A DNA stretch of 64,000 nt, taken from JABMMZ01 sp964438995 (GTDB taxonomy: Bacteria; Bacteroidota; Bacteroidia; NS11-12g; UBA955). The stretch covers positions 1 through 64,000 of the forward strand of contig CAYTMQ010000014.1 of the NCBI GenBank assembly GCA_964438995.1, in the 5' to 3' direction. A program made the position numbers and the translations under genes. Position 1 is the first letter of the stretch. Each line of letters begins with the position of its first letter. Of the stretch, positions 51,538 to 60,216 are shown in pieces. Under the pieces are notes generated by a model. That model saw only the letters and a program-made list of their open reading frames with translations, searched no databases and was not told the DNA's origin.

Positions 51538-52242
51538 TTGAAAGAATTAGAAGATTACTCGTGGTTTCCAAAAAGTTTCAGGCAGGAACAATCTGAATTT
51601 ATTGGTGATTTAGCGGTATTTACTGGCATATATAATCCGTTCTTAAAACACTTGAATGAGCACCCTACTAAAACGAATCACATGCACGATTTATGCAGTG
51701 GTAGTGGAAAGCCAGCGTACCACATTTTTAAGAGAAGTCCACAATTCAATCAGCTCACGTGTAGCGATAAATTTGATGTAAATAAGAATATCCCAATTGA
51801 AGCTTATCGATTTGTTGAAGCGGATGTGCTGAATTATTCTTATACAAAAAATGAAACTTATACGATGCTGAACGCATTTCATCATTTTGACAACAAAGAA
51901 CAACTCCAAATTGTCAATCGAATCAAGGATGGAAAAGCAGAAGCATTTATTATAGAAATATTGGAACCAAGTCTCTTAACCTTTATTAAAATATTACTAG
52001 CTGGCACATTAGGAGTTGCAGTATTAACTCCCTTTATTAGCAAAATGACTTGGAGAAAATTTCTATTAACTTATATTGTTCCAATTACCATTTTAACCGT
52101 CACAATAGATGGATTAATTTCTGTTCTTAAATCAAAATCAAGCCATCGATACCGAGAACAATTCAAACATCTTGACAATATTGTTGTTAAAGAATTTCGT
52201 AGCCTTTCAGGTAAGAGTATTTTAATCCATATTCAAAATTGA
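51538..52242 (+). CDS. SAM-dependent methyltransferase-like protein with membrane segment
   Basis: 234 aa, TTG start 5 bp after the AAA+ gene. Motif I MHDLCSGSGKPAYHIFKRS (about 49-67), then CSDKF, VEADVLN, YTMLNAFHHFDNKEQLQIV and EAFIIEI. After residue 145 come two hydrophobic helices (FIKILLAGTLGVAVLTPFI, FLLTYIVPITILTVTIDGLI) and a basic tail, so it is probably a membrane-bound enzyme. Its stop overlaps the TTG of the prenyltransferase gene as TTGA. Confidence 0.68.
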   Translation: MKELEDYSWFPKSFRQEQSEFIGDLAVFTGIYNPFLKHLNEHPTKTNHMHDLCSGSGKPAYHIFKRSPQFNQLTCSDKFDVNKNIPIEAYRFVEADVLNYSYTKNETYTMLNAFHHFDNKEQLQIVNRIKDGKAEAFIIEILEPSLLTFIKILLAGTLGVAVLTPFISKMTWRKFLLTYIVPITILTVTIDGLISVLKSKSSHRYREQFKHLDNIVVKEFRSLSGKSILIHIQN

Positions 52243-53108
52243 TTACGCTAAAAACACTCATAAAATTCAGTCGACCTCACACCATTATCGGTAGCGTCAT
52301 CAGCATAACTGCTATTTACATGATGGTGTGCAATGGCAATGCTGACGATCATCTTGGACTTTGGTTAAAAGCCATATTTACTGCTATATTTTGCAACGTT
52401 TACATTGTTGGCATCAATCAAATAGTGGATGTAGAATTGGATAAAATCAACAAACCATTTTTACCTATTGCAGCTGGAGAACTGACTCTTAAACAAGCGA
52501 GACAAATCGTATATGTTTGTTTTGCTGCTGCATTAATCATTTCTTACAGCATCTTCCCATTTTTATCTTTAGTTGTAGGCAGTGCAATGGGCATAGGTTG
52601 GGCGTATTCATGTCCTCCACTTAGTTTAAGAAAACACCATTTACCTGCAGCCTTATGTATTTCGATTGTTAGAGGCGTACTATTGAATTTAGGGGCATTT
52701 AGGGCATTCAATTTAATCATACAGAATAACGACCATTTCAGTAGCGACATCATTATCTTAAGTGTATTTACTACAGCATTTAGTATAGTAATTGCATGGT
52801 ACAAAGATTTACCTGACATCAATGGGGACAGTATTTTCAAGATCAAATCTTTGGCTATACTATACTCACCTAAAACTGTAGTTTATGCCGGACATTTTCT
52901 ATTAATTCCTGTTTATGTTATCAGCATATTCTTTTACAGACATTTTACATTAATGTGCTGGGGACATTTGTTTTTATTGCTGATGTTTATCCTCAATACC
53001 ATTGTTCTTAAAACAAAAGAAACCCCAGATTACAAAGCCTATTACAAACGTTTTTGGTATCTATTTTTCGCAGAATACATCTTGTATCTCATCCATTTTT
53101 GGAACTAA
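52239..53108 (+). CDS. UbiA-family prenyltransferase, homogentisate prenyltransferase-like
   Basis: 289 aa integral membrane enzyme. First Asp motif NQIVDVELDKINKPFLPIAAGEL (NxxxDxxxD, about 62-84). Second Asp motif YKDLPDINGDSIFKIKSLAI (about 187-206). Opening FSRPHTIIGSVIS is typical of the homogentisate phytyl/solanesyl-transferase branch. TTG start overlapping the methyltransferase stop (TTGA). Together the two could prenylate and methylate an aromatic ring; product not inferred further. Last gene of the 48969-53108 operon. Confidence 0.8.
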   Translation: MITLKTLIKFSRPHTIIGSVISITAIYMMVCNGNADDHLGLWLKAIFTAIFCNVYIVGINQIVDVELDKINKPFLPIAAGELTLKQARQIVYVCFAAALIISYSIFPFLSLVVGSAMGIGWAYSCPPLSLRKHHLPAALCISIVRGVLLNLGAFRAFNLIIQNNDHFSSDIIILSVFTTAFSIVIAWYKDLPDINGDSIFKIKSLAILYSPKTVVYAGHFLLIPVYVISIFFYRHFTLMCWGHLFLLLMFILNTIVLKTKETPDYKAYYKRFWYLFFAEYILYLIHFWN

Positions 53109-53158
53109 AAACGCTTTATAAAATTAATACTTTGCTATAGCTGCAATTTAATTTATAG

Positions 53159-53701
53159 CTATATAATTGTATGTTCTTTAAAATACTTATCTCTTATAAT
53201 TACACCAAATATCACATCGTAATTTTCAATATTATGACCTTCGTTAAAAGCATACTTTTTAATGTAATCCATTTCTGGCTCGTTAAGGTAATGACTGAAA
53301 TTTTTACCTATTTCAAAGCAATATTCTTGAATGACATAAGGATTATTTGTCTCTGAAGTATTAGATTTTATCTCTTTATCCAATACATTCCAATTCTTGG
53401 AAACAAGAGATTCTGCTTGAATTGAACTTGCGACTTCTTTGCCTTCATCTGACAACTTTATTGGGCTATTTCTAACTGAAAATTTATTGTTTTCTAGCTT
53501 TAGGCCATTAATAAATGCTTTAATAGATAGGACATCTATTTTTATAACATCAATTGATGATTCTAACTTACCAAAACCTTCAAATTTGTGAACGAGCTTT
53601 CCAGCTTTATATACGACAAAATAGGTAATTGCTAATACCCCAAAAACAAAGCCGAAGCTTCCTGCAGGTGATGATAGTATTGATTGAAAAATTTCTAACA
53701 T
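53159..53701 (-). CDS. Hypothetical membrane-anchored protein
   Basis: 180 aa. One N-terminal helix (about 14-32, SFGFVFGVLAITYFVVYKAG), then a predicted coiled segment (FEGFGKLESSIDVIKIDVLSIKAFINGL), a linker and a helical C-terminus (EYCFEIGKNFSHYLNEPEMDYIKKYAFNEG). No family recognised. The 223 bp between this gene and floA hold nothing I can name. Confidence 0.55.
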   Translation of the reverse strand: MLEIFQSILSSPAGSFGFVFGVLAITYFVVYKAGKLVHKFEGFGKLESSIDVIKIDVLSIKAFINGLKLENNKFSVRNSPIKLSDEGKEVASSIQAESLVSKNWNVLDKEIKSNTSETNNPYVIQEYCFEIGKNFSHYLNEPEMDYIKKYAFNEGHNIENYDVIFGVIIRDKYFKEHTII

Positions 53702-53924
53702 ATAAGTTTAAGTTTATAATTAAATGATTTAGTAATGAAGAAATGATTTTAGTTGTTTCATTTCTCCCACAAAAAAATTCATTTAAATTCGGCCTAAAAA
53801 ATTTTCAAACCTATAATTTTAGAACTATATGATTTTCAATCTATTTATTATTTTCTTTTAGCTTATTTTTTTCTCCACTAAAAATAAATTCCTCTACAAG
53901 TAAAATTTTACACTAATTCGGGAA

Positions 53925-54911
53925 TTATTGATTCTTTGGAGGCTTAGCAATGGCATCGCGCATTTCTGTATCTGCCTTAATATTTTGCATTTTATAGTAA
54001 TCCATAATTCCTAAGTTGCCATTTCTAAATGCTTCACTCATAGATTTTGGAATTTCAGCTTCTGCTTCTATTACTTTTGCTCTTGCTTCTTGTGCTTTGG
54101 CCTTCATTTCTTGTTCTAATGCAATCGCCATAGCTCGTCTTTCTTCTGCTTTTGCTTGAGCGATGTTCTTGTCTGCCTCAGCTTGGTCCATCTGCAATTT
54201 AGCACCTATATTTTCTCCGATATCAATATCTGCAATATCTATTGATAATATTTCAAATGCAGTTCCTGCATCTAAGCCTTTTGCCAATACTCCTTTTGAA
54301 ATCCTATCTGGGTTTTCAAGAACTTCTTTGTGATTCATTGCTGAACCAATTGTGGTTACTATACCTTCTCCTACCCTTGCTAATACTGTTTCTTCTCCAG
54401 CTCCACCAACCAACTGAGCAATATTAGCTCTAACTGTTACCCTAGCTTTAGCAATCAATTGAATACCATCTTTAGCAACTGCAGAAACAGGAGGTGTATC
54501 AATTACACGAGGATTTACGCTCATTTGCACGGCATCAAACACATCTCTACCAGCTAAATCAATCGCAGTAGCAGCTTTGAAATCTAGAGGAATATTTGCT
54601 TTGTCTGCCGAAATCAAAGCAGCAACTACTTTGATGACATTTCCACCTGCAAGGTAATGCGCCTCTAACATATCACTATTGATAGTTAATCCAGCTTTAG
54701 TAGCGTTTACCATCCCTTTTACTATAATTTCTGGTGGCACCTTTCTCCATCTCATGAATATCAAATCAAGTAATGAAATTTTTACTTTTGATAATATGGC
54801 TGAGAACCATAATCCCAATGGGACAAAGTACAAAAAGATAAAGAATACAATGATGACTACAATTATCCCCCCTGCACCATATATGAAATTTGTTGTGGCT
54901 AGTATATTCAT
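53925..54911 (-). CDS. floA: Flotillin-like protein FloA
   Basis: 328 aa. N-terminal membrane hairpin (about 12-45), then the SPFH core: SNP-like VIDTPPVSAVAKDGIQLIAKARVTVRANIAQLVGGAGEETVLARVGEGIVTTIGS, and the Ala/Glu coiled coil QMDQAEADKNIAQAKAEERRAMAIALEQEMKAKAQEARAKVIEAEAE. Organises membrane microdomains. Its ATG overlaps the nfeD stop by 4 bp, the normal nfeD-floA arrangement. Confidence 0.95.
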   Translation of the reverse strand: MNILATTNFIYGAGGIIVVIIVFFIFLYFVPLGLWFSAILSKVKISLLDLIFMRWRKVPPEIIVKGMVNATKAGLTINSDMLEAHYLAGGNVIKVVAALISADKANIPLDFKAATAIDLAGRDVFDAVQMSVNPRVIDTPPVSAVAKDGIQLIAKARVTVRANIAQLVGGAGEETVLARVGEGIVTTIGSAMNHKEVLENPDRISKGVLAKGLDAGTAFEILSIDIADIDIGENIGAKLQMDQAEADKNIAQAKAEERRAMAIALEQEMKAKAQEARAKVIEAEAEIPKSMSEAFRNGNLGIMDYYKMQNIKADTEMRDAIAKPPKNQ

Positions 54912-55369
54912 AATGAAATTTGTTTAACGTAAATTTTGTTGTTTTCGATTTTTATAACTTCGACATAAGCACCTGTATCTATTAATTCGCCCATTGATGT
55001 TACTTCAATGCTCTGATTGTTCAATACCATTCGTCCCATTGGTCGCAATGCGCTGGATGTATATCCATTGTCTCCAACTTTTACATCTGGTAACTCATTG
55101 ACCTTTCCTTCAACATTAGAATGCAGACTCACCTTATCCCAAACACCACTTTTAACAGCAATGATAATACAGGCAATCAACAATAAAATCAGTCCAGCTA
55201 ATGCAAGATGTCCAGAAGTTTGACCATAAATTGTATAGATTTTATACAAGGCATACAACCAAGCAATCCCTCCTAGAACTCCTGTCACAAATCCAGGAGT
55301 AACGAATAACTCCAATAGAATCAACACCAATCCAAGAACGATCAATGCTATTATCAATGCTGTTGTCAT
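54908..55369 (-). CDS. NfeD-like membrane protein
   Basis: 153 aa. Three to four helices in the first 75 residues, then a C-terminal OB-fold (GDNGYTSSALRPMGRMVLNNQSIEVTSMGELIDTGAYVEVIKIENNKIYVKQIS). Partner of flotillin, coupled to it by a 4-bp overlap. Starts 10 bp after the peroxiredoxin gene. Confidence 0.9.
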   Translation of the reverse strand: MTTALIIALIVLGLVLILLELFVTPGFVTGVLGGIAWLYALYKIYTIYGQTSGHLALAGLILLLIACIIIAVKSGVWDKVSLHSNVEGKVNELPDVKVGDNGYTSSALRPMGRMVLNNQSIEVTSMGELIDTGAYVEVIKIENNKIYVKQISL

Positions 55370-55379
55370 AGGGTTTTTA

Positions 55380-55850
55380 TTATAAACTTTCTAAAGTTTG
55401 TTTTACTTTTTCAAGATTAGGCAATTCGCCCGCACTTTCCAAAACTTCGGCATATTTTATAACACCCTCTTTGTCTACTACAAATGCAGAACGTTTAGAA
55501 ACGCCCATCATTCCAAGTATAAAAGTATCATACAAACAACCATAAGCAGTTGAGACATTCTTGTTAAAGTCGCTCAACAAATCAAAATTCAAGTTTTGCT
55601 CAGCTTTAAATTTACCTAATGAAAAAGGTGTGTCAACTGATATACCAAACACTTTGGCATTGATGTTTGAATAACTTCCAATATCATCTCTTACACTGCA
55701 CAATTCAGCAGTACATGTTGACGTAAATGCAAGAGGAAAAAACAATAGTACAACGTTCTGACCTTTTAATTCTGACAAAGTGATGGCTTGTTTCTCTGTG
55801 TTGTAAAGTGTAAAATCAGGTGCTAAATCACCTACAGTTAATGTTCCCAT
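55380..55850 (-). CDS. Peroxiredoxin (AhpE/redoxin-like)
   Basis: 156 aa. Peroxidatic Cys in FFPLAFTSTCTAELCSVRDD (P-x3-T-x2-C, about 37-56), with a second Cys six residues later in the same helix; a further Cys lies in YGCLYDT. VFGISVDTPFSLGKFK and the active-site Arg region follow. Reduces peroxides in the cytosol. Heads the prx-nfeD-floA group. Confidence 0.9.
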   Translation of the reverse strand: MGTLTVGDLAPDFTLYNTEKQAITLSELKGQNVVLLFFPLAFTSTCTAELCSVRDDIGSYSNINAKVFGISVDTPFSLGKFKAEQNLNFDLLSDFNKNVSTAYGCLYDTFILGMMGVSKRSAFVVDKEGVIKYAEVLESAGELPNLEKVKQTLESL

Positions 55851-55936
55851 TTTTTTTATTAAATATTATAGCACGAATGTAAGGAATATTGATTTGATTT
55901 GTACGCAGATTTTAGACGATATAGTCATTTTTTTGT

Positions 55937-57139
55937 ATGAAAATCTTTAAGTCACCAAAATCATTACTAATTGCTCTATTAACTCTAATGGCGTTAATAA
56001 ATTCTGCCAAATGGTTGGTCGATTTTACTAAAACTCCATATAAAGCTCTCGACTTTAGAACCTATTATCTGGCTACAGAAACCTACTTTTCTGGGCACAA
56101 TCCTTATCTCAAATCAGAACAAAAAATAACCTGGGAAAATTCTACCAATAAAAAACAATACGGTATTCCCAATTTCGACCATCACGAAACCGTTGTTTAT
56201 GCGCCTCAATTTGTTTGGTTCTTTAAAATATACCAAACTTTGGATTATGAAACGGCCAAATTGCTGCAATTCTTCCTCAATATAATTGCCATTATGGTCT
56301 CCATTATTTTGATCAATAAATTGAATCCTGGGCTTTCAAAAACACATATAACAATCGGATTTTTGGCATTCAAAGGCACTTGGTATGCCATTAATAATGG
56401 TCAACCAATGTTACAAATTTTATGTTTGATTCTGCTTTCGCTTTACTTATTGAACATTAAAAATAGAATTATCATTCCAGGATTGATACTTGGTATTTGT
56501 ACATTTAAATTCACCTTCATTGTGCCTGTAGCCCTCTATCTCTTGGTTCAAAAACAAACCAGAACTTTGATAGCGCTTATGTTGTGTTCCATCATTTTGA
56601 ATGCTTTAACTTTGGCCTACCATTTAAATGCTGCTGATATCGTTAACGATTGGCTATCCAACCTTAACAACATGTTCGATGCGGTTCTTTCTACCGAACA
56701 CGGCAATACATTATCCATTATCAACACCAGTATAGGCTATACATTAAAACTGTTATTTAATGTATCCAATTCAGCATTAAAATTAATATTATTATTCTGT
56801 TTGGGTTTGTGCACAATGGTAGTTTTTTTCAAGACCATTAAAACTGAATCTTACTTTAAAGCTTTATTTCTTTTCAGTTTGTTAAACCTTTGTTTTGGTC
56901 AGCATCTTATTTACGATATCCTAATCACCATTGCCTACTTAATGTTAGACAAAACAAACACCATCGACTTAAAATGGCAAATTCCAATTGTAATAGCGCT
57001 CACTTTTCGTTTAAGTATATTTAGAAGCTATTTCCCACACATAGACATCTTAGTTCCAATACTTATTTTAGTATTTACATTGAAAGAGATGTTTGCTTAT
57101 TTGTTTAATAAAAACAAAGCAATAAAAAACCCTAGTTGA
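55937..57139 (+). CDS. Glycosyltransferase family 87 (DUF2029-type) membrane protein
   Basis: 400 aa, 9-11 helices. The GT-C signature after helix 1 is DFRTYYLATETYFSGHNPYL (catalytic Asp in an outer loop). Later: GNxQPMLQILCLILLSLYLL (NNGQP), PGLILGICTFKFTFIVPVALYLLVQKQ. This group transfers mannose or arabinose from polyprenyl donors in other phyla; here the acceptor is unknown. The only plus-strand gene between 53.1 and 59.1 kb. Overlaps the convergent carotenoid gene by 43 bp. Confidence 0.75.
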   Translation: MKIFKSPKSLLIALLTLMALINSAKWLVDFTKTPYKALDFRTYYLATETYFSGHNPYLKSEQKITWENSTNKKQYGIPNFDHHETVVYAPQFVWFFKIYQTLDYETAKLLQFFLNIIAIMVSIILINKLNPGLSKTHITIGFLAFKGTWYAINNGQPMLQILCLILLSLYLLNIKNRIIIPGLILGICTFKFTFIVPVALYLLVQKQTRTLIALMLCSIILNALTLAYHLNAADIVNDWLSNLNNMFDAVLSTEHGNTLSIINTSIGYTLKLLFNVSNSALKLILLFCLGLCTMVVFFKTIKTESYFKALFLFSLLNLCFGQHLIYDILITIAYLMLDKTNTIDLKWQIPIVIALTFRLSIFRSYFPHIDILVPILILVFTLKEMFAYLFNKNKAIKNPS

Positions 57140-57732
57140 ATCAAATAGATTGGTAACGACAGTTTATTGTTAGGGAACTTAATACTTTTTATATAGATGT
57201 ATTGAAGGAAAAATCCGATTACAAACCAAGCAATATAATTTTGAAGAGGTACTGCCCCACTATTCCATAACCACAATCCATAACGAATAGCAAAAGGTTC
57301 TAAGAAATAGTCCAACAACACCATCAATGCTGCAGCGACCGCACTTGTCATCACAATGTCTTTAGAAATCATTTCTGCAATTTGTCTTGTAACATACAAA
57401 GTCGTGAGCCAGTTAACAAACATCATCAAGGGTGTGTCCCATAGCGCATAACCAAGTGTTGGTCCGTATTGATAATACCCAAACACCCTTCCTGTTTTTA
57501 CACCAATAACTTCTATCATAAAACCGCAAGATCCAATCATAAACAAGGCGAACACAGATTCTTTTCCCCATTTTTTGTGATATGACAACAGTACAATAGC
57601 AGTAAACAATAGATTTATCCATACCAATTGAGGCATCAGCTTCTTTGTTTGAGGTAAACTAAATCCCACTATACCCACTATGTATACCACAGTAAGGATC
57701 CAGCCAGCAGATATTGGTTTTATTTTCTCCAT
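57097..57732 (-). CDS. Carotenoid biosynthesis protein (CruF/DUF422 type)
   Basis: 211 aa from the ATG at 57732, which overlaps the DUF721 stop by one base (TGATG). Membrane protein with 6-7 helices. Motifs: FMIEVIGVKTGRVFGYYQYGPTLGYALWDTPLMMFVNWLTTLY and ALMVLLDYFLEPFAIRYGLWLW match the carotene 1',2'-hydratase/DUF422 family. No other carotenoid genes in the window. Confidence 0.82.
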   Translation of the reverse strand: MEKIKPISAGWILTVVYIVGIVGFSLPQTKKLMPQLVWINLLFTAIVLLSYHKKWGKESVFALFMIGSCGFMIEVIGVKTGRVFGYYQYGPTLGYALWDTPLMMFVNWLTTLYVTRQIAEMISKDIVMTSAVAAALMVLLDYFLEPFAIRYGLWLWNSGAVPLQNYIAWFVIGFFLQYIYIKSIKFPNNKLSLPIYLIQLGFFIALFLLNK

Positions 57733-58028
57733 CAATGAATCACCAAGTCTGAAATGGCTTCATATCCCAAAGCTTCATTTACCAATTGAATGGCTTTTTC
57801 TTTGTTGTATAAAAATTCATTTTTAATGATAGAAGAATTAAAATACACATGCAATTCTTGACCCTTAATATACAATCCAGTTGTGTGTTTAGATATTGCT
57901 GCTCCCATAATATTTGGCCATTCTTGTTTGATGACACTTTCGGTCAATCCTTTGCTGATACGTTTATCAGACGTCAGTAATTGAAGTGCTTCTTGAATGG
58001 TAAAACTATGATTGGGTTTCTTTTGCAT
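57732..58028 (-). CDS. DUF721 / DciA-like protein
   Basis: 98 aa. IKQEWPNIMGAAISKHTTGLYIKGQELHVYFNSSIIKNEFLYNKEKAIQLVNEALG fits DUF721 (W..ivG..ia.ht..l.v..g.L.v.v.ss.w...L). DciA proteins load replicative helicase; the gene's place after recF supports a replication role. 8 bp after recF, 1 bp overlap with the carotenoid gene. Confidence 0.85.
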   Translation of the reverse strand: MQKKPNHSFTIQEALQLLTSDKRISKGLTESVIKQEWPNIMGAAISKHTTGLYIKGQELHVYFNSSIIKNEFLYNKEKAIQLVNEALGYEAISDLVIH

Positions 58029-58036
58029 GAATGATT

Positions 58037-59113
58037 TTACAACTCTACGAAATTGATACTTTTCTTGGCATTTTCAAAATGTTTTCTAACCCTGTCGATA
58101 TGAGTATCTGTTAAAACAATCTGTCCATAGGTCTTACTGCTCAGCATATCGATCAATCTTTGAGCTCTATCTTCATCTATTTTTTCGAACATATCATCTA
58201 ACAACAAAATTGGCAAAGTGCCTAAAGTATCTGACAAATAGCGGTACTGCGCCAACTTTAATGCGACAATAAATGATTTACTTTGGCCTTGAGAGCCAAA
58301 TCTTTTTAATGGATAACCATTGATTTCAAATACCACATCGTCTTTATGAACACCAATTGTGGTGCGCTCCGCGGCCAAATCTTTATTGATTTCATTCTTT
58401 AAAGCATCTTTAAAATTTTGTTCGTGTAAATCTGACTCATATTTAAACGACACTTGCTCGTTTCCAGATGAAAAGGCTGGATAGATATCATTGAAATACG
58501 CATTCAATTTACCTAAAACTTCTGCTCTTTTTTTGTAGATATAATTGCCAGCTGGCACCAATTTGGCATCATAACTTTCGATAATAATCTCATCAAAATG
58601 TCGATGTTGAGCAAATAGTTTGAGTTGCTTGTTGCGCTGATCTAGGACTTTTTGGTACTCACTTAAATTGTTAAGATATTCTCTATCGGTCTGGCTGATA
58701 CAAATATCAATGAATTTTCTTCTGACATCACTATGTCCGATGACAAGTTCTACATCATCAGGTGTGATAATAACTGTATTTATCAAACCAATATGGTCAA
58801 TCAATTTATCATACTGTTTGTCATTTCTTTTCAATTTTTTCTTTTTACCTTGCTCAATTGTCAACTGCAAATCGATTTGCATATCATCTTGAAAAACAGC
58901 ATTGATCGCACAGACTGTTTCACCGTGTTTGATGAGCTGATAATCGATGGCATTGAAATAACTCTTACAGGTACTGAGCATATATATGGCGTCAAGGACA
59001 TTGGTTTTTCCTTTGCCATTGTTGCCGATAATCCCTGTGATATCAGCTGTAAAATCAAGCTTTAAGTCGCTGTGATTTTTGAAATTATATAGGGTAATTC
59101 TGTTTATTCTCAC
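58037..59113 (-). CDS. recF: DNA replication and repair protein RecF
   Basis: 358 aa. GTG start. Walker A GIIGNNGKGKTNVLDAIYML (about 28-47), ABC-like signature LKRFGSQGQSKSFIVALKLAQY, Walker B LPILLLDDMFEKIDEDRAQRL. Works with RecO and RecR at gaps. Divergent from pdhA, 52 bp between starts. Confidence 0.96.
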   Translation of the reverse strand: MRINRITLYNFKNHSDLKLDFTADITGIIGNNGKGKTNVLDAIYMLSTCKSYFNAIDYQLIKHGETVCAINAVFQDDMQIDLQLTIEQGKKKKLKRNDKQYDKLIDHIGLINTVIITPDDVELVIGHSDVRRKFIDICISQTDREYLNNLSEYQKVLDQRNKQLKLFAQHRHFDEIIIESYDAKLVPAGNYIYKKRAEVLGKLNAYFNDIYPAFSSGNEQVSFKYESDLHEQNFKDALKNEINKDLAAERTTIGVHKDDVVFEINGYPLKRFGSQGQSKSFIVALKLAQYRYLSDTLGTLPILLLDDMFEKIDEDRAQRLIDMLSSKTYGQIVLTDTHIDRVRKHFENAKKSINFVEL

Positions 59114-59116
59114 TTT

Positions 59117-59148
59117 TTTGTATTGATAAATATATTTGATTACTTTTG
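59117..59148 (+). promoter_or_regulatory. Promoter of the pdhA-TPR-ribH group
   Basis: TTTG (59117-59120), 20-bp spacer, TACTTTTG (59141-59148), 17 bp before the ATG at 59166. The -33 box lies 4 bp from the recF start codon. Confidence 0.7.
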
Positions 59149-59165
59149 CCGTAGATTTAAAGATT

Positions 59166-60167
59166 ATGGCGAAGGCTGCAAAAATAAATTTTAATAAGGA
59201 AACTTACCTAAAATGGTACGAAATAATGTTGTTGGTTAGAAGATTTGAGGAAAAATCAGCTCAATTATATGGTCAACAAAAGATTAAAGGATTCTGTCAC
59301 TTGTACATTGGACAAGAGGCAATTGTAGCTGGAATGGTTAGTGCCACAACAAAAGACGACAAATTTATTACTGCATACAGAGACCATGGTCACGCTTTGG
59401 CATTAGGTGTTAGTGCCGATGCTGTTATGGCAGAATTATATGGAAAAGCAACTGGTTGCACCAAAGGCAAAGGCGGCAGCATGCACATGTTTAGCAAAGA
59501 ACACAACTTTTTAGGTGGACATGGTATAGTAGGTGGTCAGATTCCTTTAGGAGCAGGAATAGCATTTGCCGACCAATACAATGGCACTAAAAATGTCACT
59601 TTGTGTTTTATGGGCGACGGTGCTGTAAGACAAGGTGCATTGCACGAAACCTTTAATATGGCAATGCTGTGGAAATTACCAGTTATCTTCATTTGCGAAA
59701 ACAACGACTATGCAATGGGAACTTCAGTTGAAAGAACTACCAATGTATTAGACATATACAAGATTGGTTCTGCATACGATATGCCTTCTTTTCAAGTTGA
59801 TGGCATGAAGTGTGAAACGGTTCATGATGCGATTGCAGAAGCTGCAGAGAGAGCAAGAGCCGGCAATGGTCCAACTTTCTTAGAAATTAAAACATACAGA
59901 TACAGAGGTCATAGCATGAGCGACCCAGCAACATACAGAACTAAAGACGAAGTAGCTCACTACAAAACGCTAGACCCACTAGAAACAACTAAAGAAACCA
60001 TCTTAAATCAAAAATTTGCAACTCAAGAAGAGTTAGATGCAATGGAAGAGAGAATTGTTGAGACAGTAAATAAATCCGTTGAGTTCTCAGAAAATTCTCC
60101 TTATCCAGATCCATCAGAATTATTTACAGATGTTTACGATGGAAATTATCCATTTATTATGGATTAA
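59166..60167 (+). CDS. pdhA: Pyruvate dehydrogenase E1 component, alpha subunit
   Basis: 333 aa from the ATG at 59166 (MAKAAKINFNKETYLKWYEIMLLVRRFEEK); the upstream ATG at 59136 lies within the promoter. Motifs: FCHLYIGQEA, TAYRDHGHALALG, CTKGKGGSMHMF, TPP site GDGAVRQGALHETFNMAMLWKLPVIFICENN, phosphorylation-loop equivalent YRYRGHSMSDPATYR. The E1-beta, E2 and E3 genes are not adjacent. Confidence 0.95.
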   Translation: MAKAAKINFNKETYLKWYEIMLLVRRFEEKSAQLYGQQKIKGFCHLYIGQEAIVAGMVSATTKDDKFITAYRDHGHALALGVSADAVMAELYGKATGCTKGKGGSMHMFSKEHNFLGGHGIVGGQIPLGAGIAFADQYNGTKNVTLCFMGDGAVRQGALHETFNMAMLWKLPVIFICENNDYAMGTSVERTTNVLDIYKIGSAYDMPSFQVDGMKCETVHDAIAEAAERARAGNGPTFLEIKTYRYRGHSMSDPATYRTKDEVAHYKTLDPLETTKETILNQKFATQEELDAMEERIVETVNKSVEFSENSPYPDPSELFTDVYDGNYPFIMD

Positions 60168-60216
60168 TCACAAATTTGATTATTTTCGCAACCTTTTAAA
60201 AAATATTTAGTTTAAA

